From: Zhihengliuella sp. ISTPL4 | GTDB lineage: Bacteria > Actinomycetota > Actinomycetes > Actinomycetales > Microbacteriaceae | Length of the DNA stretch: 64,000 bases | Assembly: GCF_002848265.1 (NCBI RefSeq) | Contig: NZ_CP025422.1 | Span: forward strand, 1,518,727-1,582,726 | Reading direction: 5' to 3' | In this document: positions 9,095 through 17,866 of the stretch, piece by piece | Position numbering within the stretch: the stretch's first letter is position 1 | Layout of the letters: each line of letters opens with the position of its first letter | Translations under genes and position numbers: made by a program | Notes under the pieces: model-generated | Databases searched by the model: none | Seen by the model: the letters and a program-made list of their open reading frames with translations, nothing else | Told to the model about the DNA's origin: nothing

Positions 9095-10146
9095 CGCGCC
9101 GCCCTCCCGGTCCCTTCGGAGGGCGTCTGCCCGGCGGACCGATCCACATACGCCTGCAGGAGCGCCGCTGCCTCCTCCGCCCCATCGATCGTGATGACGA
9201 ACGGGCCGTGGTCGCGGCGGTGCACCTCGATCGCCGGCCCCTGGCGCATCACGATCCCGCTGCGGCCGTCCGGGGCGAGACGCCACCCCCAGCCGCCGAA
9301 TTCCCCGAAGGGCGAGATGTGCACCGCCCTGGCCGACACGATCTCCGCCACGGGGATTGTCTTTCGCGGCCAGCCGATCACCGCACGGGCATCGATCCCG
9401 TCCGGTGTGACGCGCACGCGGAACGAGGTGGTCGCCGCCACCGCGAGCCCGACGACGAGCGCCACCAGGCCCGAGACCCAGGCCAGCGGGATTCCCGCGA
9501 CGGCCATTCCCGCGGCGAGCGCCACGAGGCCGAGCAGCACGAGGACGAGGAAGACGAGGGCGCCGGTCGGCATGGTCGTGGAGCCGACCCAGACGACGCG
9601 CTCTCGGTCGGCGACCGGCACGTCATGCCGCGGTTCGAGCGGAGCGCCGGCGATCGAGCGGACCCGCGGCTGCACGAACCAGGCCAGAGCGCCGACCGCG
9701 ATCAGAGCGGCGAAGGCCAGTCCCATCACCCCCGCGATGCCAGGAACGTCGGCGGAGGGCGCGAGGTCTCGCTGGATCGCGAGCGAGCCCAGACAGATCA
9801 CGCCGGCGAAGGCCGACATCCCCGCCGAGACCGCCCCGAGGAACCGGGCGGTGCTCCCCCAGTGCGCGCCGACCGCGACGAGGGTCGTGACCGTCAGGAG
9901 GATGGGGATGCCGAGGCCGATCCCGAGGAGCAGCCACAGGTACGTCGACGCGGGTCCGAAGCCGTCCGCCCCCTCGATCCCCCAGTGGATGGTCACGTCG
10001 GCGCGGAAGGAGGGGAGCCAACTCCCCAGCACGAGAGCGGAGACGGCGACGATGAGGACGGGAAGGACGAGAGCGACGAGGACGAAGGCGCGTCGCGCCC
10101 GGCGGAGAGGGGCTTGCGGGGTCCGGGTGGGGTCAGGCGTCGTCAT
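9091..10146 (-). CDS. DUF1648 membrane protein with PH-like C-terminal domain
   Basis: A 351-residue protein. An N-terminal DUF1648 module is recognised by VTIHWGIEGADGFGPASTYL after the first transmembrane helix. More helices follow to about residue 240. The C-terminal 100 residues (FRVRVTPDGIDARAVIGWPRKTIPVAEI, in part: VRVTPDGIDARAVIGWPRKT) read like a PH-type domain of the kind fused to actinobacterial membrane proteins. Start ATG 10146 lies inside the GntR gene (14-nt overlap) and the stop overlaps the CPBP start by 4 nt. DUF1648 proteins (SdpI relatives) give immunity to toxins in Bacillus, so envelope defence is a reasonable but unproven role. Confidence 0.85.
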   Translation of the reverse strand: MTTPDPTRTPQAPLRRARRAFVLVALVLPVLIVAVSALVLGSWLPSFRADVTIHWGIEGADGFGPASTYLWLLLGIGLGIPILLTVTTLVAVGAHWGSTARFLGAVSAGMSAFAGVICLGSLAIQRDLAPSADVPGIAGVMGLAFAALIAVGALAWFVQPRVRSIAGAPLEPRHDVPVADRERVVWVGSTTMPTGALVFLVLVLLGLVALAAGMAVAGIPLAWVSGLVALVVGLAVAATTSFRVRVTPDGIDARAVIGWPRKTIPVAEIVSARAVHISPFGEFGGWGWRLAPDGRSGIVMRQGPAIEVHRRDHGPFVITIDGAEEAAALLQAYVDRSAGQTPSEGTGRAAR

Positions 10147-10540
10147 GGGAAGCCTCCTCGAAGGTCGTGGCGGGGGTGGGCGGCCTGACTTCGGCGCGGT
10201 GCGTGCGGACGATGCCTGCCAGGGTTTCGGCGGACACCCCGAGGGCGGCCGCGCGACGGATCAGACCGTCGATCTCTTGCGCCAACTCGGCGAGGGGCGC
10301 GGCCGAGGCGGCGATCACGGCGCCCCTCCCTCGCCGGAGGTCGACGAGGCCCTCGTCTCGGAGGCGCTGGTAGGCGTGCAGCACCGTGTGCTGATTGATG
10401 TCGAGCGCCACCGCCACGTCGCGGGCAGCCGGCAGTCGGTCGCCCGGGGCGAGGGCGCCGGAGAGGATGTCAGCGCGCACGGAGGCAGCCACCTGGTCGT
10501 AGAGCGCGCGCGGGCTGTCGACATCGACGCGGATGAGCAT
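10133..10540 (-). CDS. GntR-family transcriptional regulator (YtrA subfamily)
   Basis: A 135-residue regulator. The N-terminal winged helix has YDQVAASVRADILSGALAPGDRLPAARDVAV (in part: DILSGALAPGDRLPAARDVA) and the recognition helix INQHTVLHAYQRLRDEGLV; the short C-terminal helical tail, with no large effector domain, marks the YtrA type. Such genes usually lead operons of membrane proteins and repress themselves. Here it leads DUF1648, CPBP and the methyltransferase, overlapping DUF1648 by 14 nt. GGAGGCGCC precedes ATG 10540. A partly palindromic AT-rich site sits 24-36 nt upstream (see 10564-10576). Confidence 0.92.
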   Translation of the reverse strand: MLIRVDVDSPRALYDQVAASVRADILSGALAPGDRLPAARDVAVALDINQHTVLHAYQRLRDEGLVDLRRGRGAVIAASAAPLAELAQEIDGLIRRAAALGVSAETLAGIVRTHRAEVRPPTPATTFEEASHDDA

Positions 10541-10563
10541 GGCGCCTCCCTTCCCTACTTATT

Positions 10564-10576
10564 CTATGTGAACTAG
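10564..10576. promoter_or_regulatory. Candidate GntR operator
   Basis: CTATGTGAACTAG is an imperfect dyad with CTA/TAG ends, in an AT-rich patch between the GntR gene (minus) and the DUF4442 gene (plus). Its position suits autorepression by the YtrA-type regulator. Only the symmetry and position support it. Confidence 0.4.
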
Positions 10577-10639
10577 AACAACTGTACCAACCCTCTAGAG
10601 CTCTTCGTCGGATCCGTCCCCATCCTCCACACTGGCCTC

Positions 10640-11110
10640 ATGCGCATCACGCCCCGTCGTCTCGCCCTCGGCATGAGCCTCTGGATCCCGAACCTGTGCA
10701 GCGGGATCCGCGTCCGTCGGTTCAGTGCCGACTGGACCAAGGCGACCGTCGAGCTGCACGTAAACCTCCTCACCCGCAACTACGTGAAGACGGCGTTCGG
10801 CGGATCCATGTCGGCCATGACCGACCCCTACTTCTTCATGCTCGTGATGCACCAGCTCGGGCGGGACTACGTCGTGTGGGACACGCGCGGCGAGATCGAG
10901 TTCCTCAAGCCGGGCCGCGGCGTGCTGACGGCGGAGTTCGAGGTGACGCGGGAGAAGGCGGAGGAGCTGCGGCAGCGCGCTCACGGCGGGGGGAAAGTGC
11001 TCGAGTGGTTCGAGACGGTCATCACCGATCGCGACGGGGACGTCGTGGCCAAGGTGCGCCGCGAGGTCTACATCCGCGAGAAGAAGCGCGTCACCGCCGC
11101 ACGGGGCTGA
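10640..11110 (+). CDS. DUF4442 hotdog-fold protein (thioesterase-like)
   Basis: A 156-residue protein matching DUF4442, a hotdog-fold family related to PaaI/YiiD thioesterases. Recognisable pieces are WIPNLCSGIRVRRFSADW near the N-terminus and VKTAFGGSMSAMTDPYFFML, where the central helix of a hotdog fold would be. The C-terminal strand runs to RREVYIREKKR. No clear catalytic Asp/Glu can be assigned with confidence. CACACT lies 6 nt upstream of the ATG, a weak form of the leaderless promoter seen elsewhere in this window. It is divergent from the GntR operon. Confidence 0.75.
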   Translation: MRITPRRLALGMSLWIPNLCSGIRVRRFSADWTKATVELHVNLLTRNYVKTAFGGSMSAMTDPYFFMLVMHQLGRDYVVWDTRGEIEFLKPGRGVLTAEFEVTREKAEELRQRAHGGGKVLEWFETVITDRDGDVVAKVRREVYIREKKRVTAARG

Positions 11111-11151
11111 CGCGTCACCCGCCGTTCACCCCGGCATGGGACGATGACCGG

Positions 11152-12381
11152 ATGCCCCTCGCTCGCCGCCTGACGCTGCCGGACGCCGTCGCGATCGGCC
11201 TCGGATCCATGATCGGCGCGGGGGTGTTCGCGGTCTGGGGTCCGGCCATCGGCGCCGCGGGCGGCGGGATCCTCGTCGCGCTCGCGATCGCCGCCCTCGT
11301 CGCCTACGCCAACGCCACCGCATCGGCACAGCTCGCCGCGGTGCATCCGGTCGCCGGCGGCACCTACGCGTATGCGCGTGCGGAGATCGGACCGTGGTGG
11401 GGCTTCGTCGCCGGGTGGAGCTTCGTGATCGGCAAGATCGCGAGCTGCGCCGCCATGGCGATGACCTTCGCCGCCTACGCCGCTCCGGCGGGGTGGCAGA
11501 CGCCGGTCGCGGTGCTCGCCGTCGCCGCCCTCGCGATCGTGAACTGCCTGGGGGTCACGCGGACGGCGCTGGCGACCCGCGTCCTCGTGGTCTGCTCGCT
11601 CCTCGGGCTCGCCCTCGTCGTGGCGGTCGGCATCGGCGCGGCTCCGACGGCGACGCCCTCGTCGCTCCCGGACGCGACCGTGTACGGCGTGCTGCAAGGT
11701 GCCGGACTGCTGTTCTTCGCCTTCGCCGGCTACGCCCGGATCGCCACCATGGGCGAAGAGGTCATCGATCCCGCGCGCACGATCCCGCGCGCCATCGTGC
11801 TCGCCCTCGGCGGCGCCGTGGTCGTCTACGCGCTCGTCGCCGGTGTGGTGCTCGTCGTCCTCGGCGGCGATGCGCGCGGGTCCGCCGCGCCCCTGGCCGA
11901 CGTCCTCGCCGCCGCGGGCTGGTCCTCGTTCGCCCCCATCGTGCGGATCGCCGCGGCCGCTGCTTCCCTCGGCGCGCTGCTGGCCCTCCTCACCGGCATC
12001 GGCCGCACGACGCTCGCCATGGCCAGGGAAGGCGATCTGCCACGCTTCCTCGCCCGCGTCGACGACCGGCATCACGTGCCGCGACGTGCCGAGATCGCCA
12101 TCGCCGCGATCGTGACCCTGATCGTGCTCATCGCGGACCTTCGCGAGGCGATCGGGTTCTCCTCTTTCGGCGTGCTGCTGTACTACCTCGTCGCGAACGC
12201 CGCCGCCTTCCGCCAGCGCGGCGCGGCGCGGCGCTATCCTCGCGCTCTGCAGGTGGTCGGGGCTCTCGGCTGCCTCGTCCTGGTGAGCACTCTCCCCGTC
12301 CTCGCGTCCCTCATCGGGGCAGGGGTGGTGCTGCTCGGGGTCGCGGGACGACTGCTGCGCCTGCGGGTACAGCGGCGCTGA
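11152..12381 (+). CDS. APC-family amino acid/amine permease
   Basis: A 409-residue transporter with about twelve hydrophobic segments. The first helix carries the APC signature GLGSMIGAGVFAVWG near residue 15, followed by AYANATASAQLAAVHPVAGGTYAYA and, in TM6, FFAFAGYARIATMGEEVIDPART. These place it in the amino acid-polyamine-organocation superfamily; a substrate cannot be assigned. It starts 41 nt after the DUF4442 gene, on the same strand, possibly from its own weak promoter (GACGAT at -12 to -7). Confidence 0.9.
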   Translation: MPLARRLTLPDAVAIGLGSMIGAGVFAVWGPAIGAAGGGILVALAIAALVAYANATASAQLAAVHPVAGGTYAYARAEIGPWWGFVAGWSFVIGKIASCAAMAMTFAAYAAPAGWQTPVAVLAVAALAIVNCLGVTRTALATRVLVVCSLLGLALVVAVGIGAAPTATPSSLPDATVYGVLQGAGLLFFAFAGYARIATMGEEVIDPARTIPRAIVLALGGAVVVYALVAGVVLVVLGGDARGSAAPLADVLAAAGWSSFAPIVRIAAAAASLGALLALLTGIGRTTLAMAREGDLPRFLARVDDRHHVPRRAEIAIAAIVTLIVLIADLREAIGFSSFGVLLYYLVANAAAFRQRGAARRYPRALQVVGALGCLVLVSTLPVLASLIGAGVVLLGVAGRLLRLRVQRR

Positions 12382-12387
12382 GCAGAG

Positions 12388-13167
12388 TCAATCCGCGACC
12401 CGCGCGCGGTAGTCGCGCGGAGGGAGACCGAGGACGGTCGCGAAGTCGCGCGTCAGGTGCGCGTGGTCGGCATACCCCAGCATGGCGGCCAACGACGCCA
12501 GGTCGGTCGCCGGATCCTCGCGAAGACGCTGCGCCGCCTCCTGCAGACGGCGACGGCGGATGATCGCGCCCGGCGAGAGACCGACGGTGCGATGCGTGAG
12601 CCGCTGCAGCGTGCGCACCGAGAGCGCGAGCCGCGCCGCCGCTTCCTCGGTCGTCAGCGCCGCCCCCTCCCCCAGCAGCACGTCGAGCATCGCGTTGGCC
12701 TGCCGCCCTGCCGCGCCAACCGGGCCGACGCGCTGCGACAGCCACGCGGAGAAGACCGCGACGGCGCGCTCCCGGCGTTCGGGCGCGGTCCGCATCGCCG
12801 TCGTCACCGCCGCGTGCAGATCGGGGGCGTCGACCGACCGCTCCGCGTCGACGAGCCCCGCTGCGTCGTCGGTGAGCGGGGCCACTGCGGCGGGACGGAG
12901 CAGAGCGCCGACAGCCCACCCCGACCCCCGCAGCTCCCTGGTCGACGCGCGGGTCGTGGCGCCCGAGATCGACACGCCCTCGGGGGCGACGACGAGGTTG
13001 ACGGCCGGATACGCGACGACCTCCTGCCGTGACACCTCGTCCTCGGGAAGGCTCCACTCCGGGATCCAGAACCAGGCGACGAGCGCGGCGGCCTCTGCGG
13101 GCGGGGGCACCCGATGGAACGAGGGCAGCCGCGCGGGATAGAGCACTCCGCGCGTCCGGTCCACCAT
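12388..13167 (-). CDS. AraC-family transcriptional regulator
   Basis: A 259-residue regulator. Residues 1-150 form the N-terminal domain found with AraC proteins of the DUF6597 group (VAWFWIPEW, VVAYPAVNLVVAP). The C-terminal two-helix-turn-helix domain is clear: ALTTEEAAARLALSVRTLQRLTHRTVGLSP and ASLAAMLGYADHAHLTRDFATVLGLPPRDYRA (each shown in part of the family pattern). It is divergent from the VOC gene at 13260 with a 92-nt gap, which suggests that it controls that gene and itself. ATG 13167 is preceded by TACCAT at exactly 6 nt, so the transcript is probably leaderless. Confidence 0.9.
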   Translation of the reverse strand: MVDRTRGVLYPARLPSFHRVPPPAEAAALVAWFWIPEWSLPEDEVSRQEVVAYPAVNLVVAPEGVSISGATTRASTRELRGSGWAVGALLRPAAVAPLTDDAAGLVDAERSVDAPDLHAAVTTAMRTAPERRERAVAVFSAWLSQRVGPVGAAGRQANAMLDVLLGEGAALTTEEAAARLALSVRTLQRLTHRTVGLSPGAIIRRRRLQEAAQRLREDPATDLASLAAMLGYADHAHLTRDFATVLGLPPRDYRARVAD

Positions 13168-13173
13168 GGGCCC

Positions 13174-13179
13174 ATGGTA
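13174..13179 (-). promoter_or_regulatory. Leaderless -10 of the AraC gene
   Basis: TACCAT on the minus strand, 6 nt from ATG 13167. Confidence 0.6.
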
Positions 13180-13247
13180 GAGCGCACCACCGACGCGGCG
13201 TCGGCGACGTGTCGCGCATCTTCAAGCGCCGGTCCCCGCGCTCGACC

Positions 13248-13253
13248 TACCGT
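13248..13253 (+). promoter_or_regulatory. Leaderless -10 of the VOC gene
   Basis: TACCGT, then 6 nt, then ATG 13260. No ribosome site is present. Confidence 0.6.
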
Positions 13254-13259
13254 GGCGAC

Positions 13260-13787
13260 ATGACCGACCAGACCCCTTCGACAGGCGTGACCGGAGCGCA
13301 CACGACCGCCGGCCGCCCCCACAGCGCGACCTCGCTCACCCCCTTCCTCGCGCTTCCCGACGCCGCTCGAGCCATCGACTTCTACCGGGACGTCTTCGGC
13401 GCCCGCGTGGTCGACGTGACGGAGTTCGACGGCACCGTCGCGCACGCTGACCTCGACTTCGGACTCGGCCGGCTGCAACTCGGCGAGCCCCACCCCGAGT
13501 ATCACCTCGTGCCCGCTCCCTCCGGCGACGACGACTGCTACTCGATGGGCCTCTACGTCCCCGACGTGGACGCCGTGGTCGACCGCGCCGTGTCGGCCGG
13601 GGCGACCGTCCGCGAGGCGCCGTCGCTGTTCGTCTCCGGCGACCGCTACGCGAGCATCCGCGACCCGTTCGGCGTGCGGTGGTCGATCATGACCCGCGTG
13701 GAGGACCTGTCCGACGAGGAGAGCGCCGAGCGGGTGGCTGCGTGGGCCGCGTCGTTCAGTGCGGCACCGAAGAGCGCCGAGAGCTGA
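13260..13787 (+). CDS. VOC-family (glyoxalase/bleomycin-resistance fold) protein
   Basis: A 175-residue single VOC module of the PhnB/'YdeI-like' type: FLALPDAARAIDFYRDVFGA (N-terminal beta-alpha repeat), HADLDFGLGRLQLGEPHPEY, and DPFGVRWSIMTRVEDLS at the end. Function (isomerase, dioxygenase or binding protein) cannot be told. The N-terminal 25 residues are low in complexity and include PSTGVTGA, encoded by a copy of a 14-nt dispersed repeat (see findings). It is divergent from the AraC gene. Its last 32 nt overlap, tail to tail, the end of the SGNH hydrolase gene. Confidence 0.88.
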   Translation: MTDQTPSTGVTGAHTTAGRPHSATSLTPFLALPDAARAIDFYRDVFGARVVDVTEFDGTVAHADLDFGLGRLQLGEPHPEYHLVPAPSGDDDCYSMGLYVPDVDAVVDRAVSAGATVREAPSLFVSGDRYASIRDPFGVRWSIMTRVEDLSDEESAERVAAWAASFSAAPKSAES

Positions 13788-14562
13788 GCGCGGCCAGAGC
13801 CGCGCTCTCGACGGCCGGCAGCAGCGCCTCTGCGGTGCGGCGGTACCCGAGGGCGCTCGGATGGAAGCGGTCGAGGCTGAACATCTCCTCCGGTTCGTCG
13901 AAGAACATCGGCCCGACGGCGCGCCGCAAGTCCACGGTCTCCGCACCTGCGCGCCCCGCCGTCTCCGCCTGCACCTCGGCGAGGCGACGGGACAGGGCGG
14001 AGGCGATGCGGCGCAGCGGCTGCGGCACGGCGCGCAGGGCGCCGAGGTCCGGGCACGTGCCGACGACGACCCGGGCACCCGTCGCGCGCAATCGAAGGAC
14101 GGCGTCGCGGAGATGCCGCGCCGATTCCGCCGTTGGAAGGCGATGCGTGACGTCGTTGCCACCCACGACGATCACGGCGACGTCGGCCCGGTAGCCCTCG
14201 GGGAGACCATCGAGCTGCCCTGGCAGATCCGGCGACTCCGATCCCACGACGGCGGCGGTGCGCAGTCGCACCGGCCGCTGCAGTCGGCGAGCGGTAGCCT
14301 TCGCAAGCCGGGCCCCGAGAGTCTCCTTCCGTCGTACCGCGCCCAACCCGGCCGCGAGGGAGTCGCCCAACAGCAGAAGGTCGAGCGGCTCGCCGTCCAG
14401 GCGGCGCCGCCAGACCCGATCCGCATTCAGGGACTGCTCCCCGAGCGGCTTTCCGATCCGCCGCCGGGCGACCGCCGCCTGGCGGTCGAGGACGGCGCGG
14501 GCCCCGACGGCGGCGAGGACCGCCGTGAGCATGACGGCGGTCAGGAGGCGAAGGCGGCGCAC
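13756..14562 (-). CDS. SGNH/GDSL-type hydrolase, probably secreted or membrane-anchored
   Basis: A 268-residue esterase-fold protein. An N-terminal hydrophobic segment (LLTAVMLTAVLAAVGARAVL) acts as signal peptide or anchor. The four SGNH blocks are visible: LLLLGDSLAAGLGA (nucleophile Ser), a Gly in SESPDLPGQ, VIVVGGNDVTH (Asn) and DRFHPSALGYR (Asp/His dyad). Substrate could be an acylated glycan or lipid; unknown. The start is GTG 14562. The gene converges with the VOC gene with overlapping ends. Confidence 0.87.
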   Translation of the reverse strand: MRRLRLLTAVMLTAVLAAVGARAVLDRQAAVARRRIGKPLGEQSLNADRVWRRRLDGEPLDLLLLGDSLAAGLGAVRRKETLGARLAKATARRLQRPVRLRTAAVVGSESPDLPGQLDGLPEGYRADVAVIVVGGNDVTHRLPTAESARHLRDAVLRLRATGARVVVGTCPDLGALRAVPQPLRRIASALSRRLAEVQAETAGRAGAETVDLRRAVGPMFFDEPEEMFSLDRFHPSALGYRRTAEALLPAVESAALAALSSRRSSVPH

Positions 14563-14621
14563 GCCCCGATTCGAACCGAACCTCGTGAACGCCCGGTGAA
14601 CGCCTCGTCCGAGGAGGCGAC

Positions 14622-15899
14622 TCAGGCGAGCGTCTTGACCTCGAGCTCGTCATCCCCGGGGCGCACGCTCGCGAAGTGGGTGTAGCCGTCCGCCGCGGAG
14701 CGCTCCAGCAGCGCCTTGAGGTTCTTCGTCCGCTGTTCGAGCCGCACCCGGGCCCCCTTGGCGACGAGAGACGTCTTGTGCGCCACGAGCTCCGCCACCG
14801 GGACGGCGGCGTCGTGGACGAGCACGATGGCCTGCCCCGCGGTCGCCGGATCCGGCGAGACGAGGTCGACCAACCGCTCGAACCCGAGGGAGAACCCCAC
14901 CGCGGGCACCTCCTGCTGCAGGAATCGGCCGATCATGCCGTCGTACCGGCCGCCGCCGCCGAGCGAGTACGTCACCGAGGGGTGCGCGAGCTCGAAGATG
15001 GTCCCCGTGTAGTAGCCCATGCCGCGGACGAGGAACGGATCGAAGACGAGGGGGATGTCGTCTTCCGCACGGCCGGCCGCGACCGCCCCGCCGATGCCCA
15101 CGAGATGCGCGACGAGCTCGTCCGGGGCACCGTCCGGGAGCGCCTTGCGGATCTGGCGGTCGCCGAACGGATGGTACTCCAGCGTCTGCGGGCGACCGAG
15201 GAAGGCCTGGAAAGCGTCGACGGCGGTCGTCGTGGCCCCGCGCTCGCGGAGCTCGGCGGCCACACCCTCGGGCCCGATCTTGTCGAGCTTGTCGATCGTG
15301 ATCAGCACCTGCGGGCGCTCGTCCTCGGTGAACCCGAAGTGCTCCAGCATCCACTCCAGGACGCGGCGGTCGTTGATCCGCACGCTCGCGCCCTCCAGGC
15401 CCAGCGCGTCGACGGCGTCGAGCGAGGCCGCCAGGAGCTCGGCCTCCGCGCGCGCCGACGCATCGCCGATGATGTCGATGTCGCACTGCACGAACTGGCG
15501 GTAGCGCCCCTTCTGCGGGCGCTCCGCCCGCCACACGGGCCCGATCTGGATGGACCGGAAGACACCGGGGAGCTGCCCGCGGTTGCTCGCGTAGAAGCGG
15601 GCGAGCGGCACCGTCAGGTCGTAGCGCAGGCCGAGATCGGAGAGCTCGGCGGGGTCGTCGGCGGCGGCGCGGATGGCCTCCGCATCCAGGCCGCGGCGCA
15701 GGATGTTGAACGACAGCTTCTCGTTGTCGCCGCCGATACCGGCATGCAGGCGGTCGTACTCCTCGACCACGGGGGTCTCGATCTCATCGAATCCGTGCGC
15801 GCGATAGCGGTCGCGGATGACGGAGAGTACCCGCTCACGGCGGGCCTTGTCGGCGGGGAGGAAGTCGCGCATGCCGCGCGGCGCGTTCACGGTAGCCAC
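14622..15899 (-). CDS. hisS: Histidyl-tRNA synthetase
   Basis: A 425-residue class II aminoacyl-tRNA synthetase charging tRNA-His. Motif 2 is VFRSIQIGPVWRAERPQKGR near 115; the His-specific loop is LVRGMGYYTGTIFELA near 300; motif 3 is VGFSLGFERLVDLV near 345; the C-terminal anticodon-binding domain follows. Start GTG 15899. It lies between mazG upstream (41 nt) and the SGNH gene downstream (59 nt), all on the minus strand. Confidence 0.97.
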   Translation of the reverse strand: MATVNAPRGMRDFLPADKARRERVLSVIRDRYRAHGFDEIETPVVEEYDRLHAGIGGDNEKLSFNILRRGLDAEAIRAAADDPAELSDLGLRYDLTVPLARFYASNRGQLPGVFRSIQIGPVWRAERPQKGRYRQFVQCDIDIIGDASARAEAELLAASLDAVDALGLEGASVRINDRRVLEWMLEHFGFTEDERPQVLITIDKLDKIGPEGVAAELRERGATTTAVDAFQAFLGRPQTLEYHPFGDRQIRKALPDGAPDELVAHLVGIGGAVAAGRAEDDIPLVFDPFLVRGMGYYTGTIFELAHPSVTYSLGGGGRYDGMIGRFLQQEVPAVGFSLGFERLVDLVSPDPATAGQAIVLVHDAAVPVAELVAHKTSLVAKGARVRLEQRTKNLKALLERSAADGYTHFASVRPGDDELEVKTLA

Positions 15900-15939
15900 C
15901 CGTCCATCTTCCCAGGTCGGCGGCGGTGTCCGCGTCGCG

Positions 15940-16602
15940 TCAGCCGGCCTCGGCGGCGCGGACCTCGTCCTCCAGGCGCGTCAGCCGTTCCCGGAGCGCG
16001 CGCTCCGCGTCCCAGCCCTCGGCCCGCGCGGTCGTCACGAGCGCGAGGAGAGCGTCGCCGAGCTCCTCCTCCGAGGACGGACTCGTCACGGAGGGGTGCG
16101 CCGGGACCACGCCGACGTCGGCGGCACGGCCCGACATCTTCTGGGCGCGGGCGAGGGCCGGCATCGCGCGCGGGATCCCGTCGAGCACGCTGCGGCGGGT
16201 GCGCTTCTCCGCCGCTTTGGCGGCGTTCCAGTGCACGAGCACCTCCTCCGGCGTCTCCGCGACCTCGTCGCCGAACACGTGCGGGTGCCGCCGCACCATC
16301 TTCTCGGTGAGCGTGCGGGCCACATCGTCGATGTCGAACGGGTCGTCGGGATCCTGCGCCGCGATGGCGGCGTGGAACAGCACCTGCCACAGCAGATCGC
16401 CCAGCTCCTCGCGGAGATCGGCGCGCGAGCCGTCCTCGACCGCGTCGATCACCTCGTGCGACTCCTCGATGAGGTACGGCACGAGATCACGGTGCGTGAT
16501 GCGCTGCGACCACACGCACCGCTCCCGCACCGTGCGCATGGTCTCCGCAGCCGCGCGCAGCGGATCCTCGACGTCCTCGGGGCCTCGCTGCTCGCTGGTC
16601 AT
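15940..16602 (-). CDS. mazG: MazG-family nucleoside triphosphate pyrophosphohydrolase
   Basis: A 220-residue all-alpha NTP pyrophosphatase, which removes aberrant NTPs and lowers ppGpp-related signals in model bacteria. The metal-binding pattern EESHE...EELGDLLWQ, then DIDDVARTLTEKMVRRHPHVFGD, is complete. ATG 16602 is preceded by GGAGGAAAC. Only one MazG domain is recognisable; the C-terminal part (EEELGDALLALVTTAR) repeats the EELGD pattern and may be a degenerate second half. It is 19 nt downstream of nhaA and 41 nt upstream of hisS on the minus strand. Confidence 0.93.
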   Translation of the reverse strand: MTSEQRGPEDVEDPLRAAAETMRTVRERCVWSQRITHRDLVPYLIEESHEVIDAVEDGSRADLREELGDLLWQVLFHAAIAAQDPDDPFDIDDVARTLTEKMVRRHPHVFGDEVAETPEEVLVHWNAAKAAEKRTRRSVLDGIPRAMPALARAQKMSGRAADVGVVPAHPSVTSPSSEEELGDALLALVTTARAEGWDAERALRERLTRLEDEVRAAEAG

Positions 16603-16621
16603 GTTTCCTCCGGACTCCGGC

Positions 16622-17797
16622 TCAGGCGGGGATGGGCGCAGCGCGACGGTACCACCGGGCACGCAGGGTGACGACGATGCCGGAGAGGATCAGCGCGAGC
16701 AGCGAACCCACGAGGACGCCGAGGATCGCCTGGTCGCGGATGACCGCGTCGCCCTCGAACGCGAGATTCGCGAGCAGGAGCGAGACGGTGAACCCGATGC
16801 CGCCGAGGGCGCCGGCGGCGAGGATGTCCGCGAAGGGCAGCGCCGGGTCGGCCCCCTTCGGACGGATGCGCATGGCGAGCCAGCCGAACAGCGAGATGCC
16901 GATGATCTTCCCCACCGGCAGCGCCACGACGATCGCCCAGAAGGCCGGGGAGAGGGCCGTCGGCGAGACGGCGGGGATGACGACGAAGGCCGCCACGAAG
17001 GCGAAGAGCGGCAGGATCGCGCCGTTCACGGTCGGCTCCAGCGCATGCCGGGTGCGTCCGGCGGGTACCGGCGCCATGACGAGGCCGAGCATCACGCCGG
17101 CGATGGTCGCGTGGATGCCGGACGAGGCGACGAGGCCCCACGTGACGACGCCGACGACGGCCATCGCGACCGCGACGAGCGTGTGTCCGGTGGCGTGCAG
17201 CAGGCGGCTCAGCAGCCAGAACGCCGCCACCCCGACGATCGCGAGCCCGAACAGGAGCCACTGCACGTCATGCGCGAAGAGCACCGCGATGAAGATGATG
17301 CCGATGATGTCGTCGAGGATCGCGAGGGCCAGCAGGAACACCCGCACCCGGGACGGGAGTCCGCGGCCGAACATCGCCAGCACGCCGAGCGCGAAGGCGA
17401 TGTCGGTGGCGGTCGGGATCGGCCAGCCGGACGCCGTCTCCGGCCCTCCCGCGATCAGCAGGTACACGAGGATCGGCACGAGCACGCCGCCGGTGGCCGC
17501 GATAGCCGGCTGCACGGCCTTCCGCGGGGAGTCGAGCTCGCCGTGGGTGAGCTCGTGCCGCAGCTCGATCGCCACGACGAGGAAGAAGATCGCGAGCAGT
17601 CCGTCCGACACCCAGTGCGCGATCGAGAGGTCCAGCGCCGTCCCCGGGACCGCGAGATGCGTCTCCAGCAGCCCGGCGATCGCGTCGTGTGTGGGCAGGT
17701 TCGCGAAGAGGAGTCCGAGGCCGGCGGCCACGAGCAGGAGGACGGCGGGGAACTGCTGCCCGCGGAGGGGGTTCGCTGTGATGCGCATCCCGTCCAT
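16622..17797 (-). CDS. nhaA: Na+/H+ antiporter NhaA
   Basis: A 391-residue antiporter exchanging Na+ for H+ at the cytoplasmic membrane. NhaA family marks are DIAFALGVLAMFGRGLPSRV, the ion-binding Asp pair in LAILDDIIGIIFIA, and the C-terminal LAAGALGGIGFTVSLLLANL; length equals that of E. coli NhaA. Two in-frame ATGs are possible, 17797 and 17787; neither has a strong ribosome site, and MRITANPLRG at 17787 is equally likely. It is divergent from ppc. Confidence 0.93.
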   Translation of the reverse strand: MDGMRITANPLRGQQFPAVLLLVAAGLGLLFANLPTHDAIAGLLETHLAVPGTALDLSIAHWVSDGLLAIFFLVVAIELRHELTHGELDSPRKAVQPAIAATGGVLVPILVYLLIAGGPETASGWPIPTATDIAFALGVLAMFGRGLPSRVRVFLLALAILDDIIGIIFIAVLFAHDVQWLLFGLAIVGVAAFWLLSRLLHATGHTLVAVAMAVVGVVTWGLVASSGIHATIAGVMLGLVMAPVPAGRTRHALEPTVNGAILPLFAFVAAFVVIPAVSPTALSPAFWAIVVALPVGKIIGISLFGWLAMRIRPKGADPALPFADILAAGALGGIGFTVSLLLANLAFEGDAVIRDQAILGVLVGSLLALILSGIVVTLRARWYRRAAPIPA

Positions 17798-17854
17798 CGT
17801 AGGCCGGGATGTCACACGGTCGTCATGCGTGCGGGACACCCCGATCCACCCGGC

Positions 17855-17860
17855 TACTCT
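17855..17860 (+). promoter_or_regulatory. Leaderless -10 of ppc
   Basis: TACTCT followed by CGGAGG and GTG. The CGGAGG abuts the start codon with no spacer, so it cannot work as a ribosome site; the geometry is that of a leaderless start. Confidence 0.6.
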
Positions 17861-17866
17861 CGGAGG

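Noticed and set aside
15926..17866. An open frame extending ppc upstream by more than 600 codons
   Set aside because: It runs antisense through mazG and nhaA; PEP carboxylase similarity starts at GTG 17867, where a leaderless promoter also fits.
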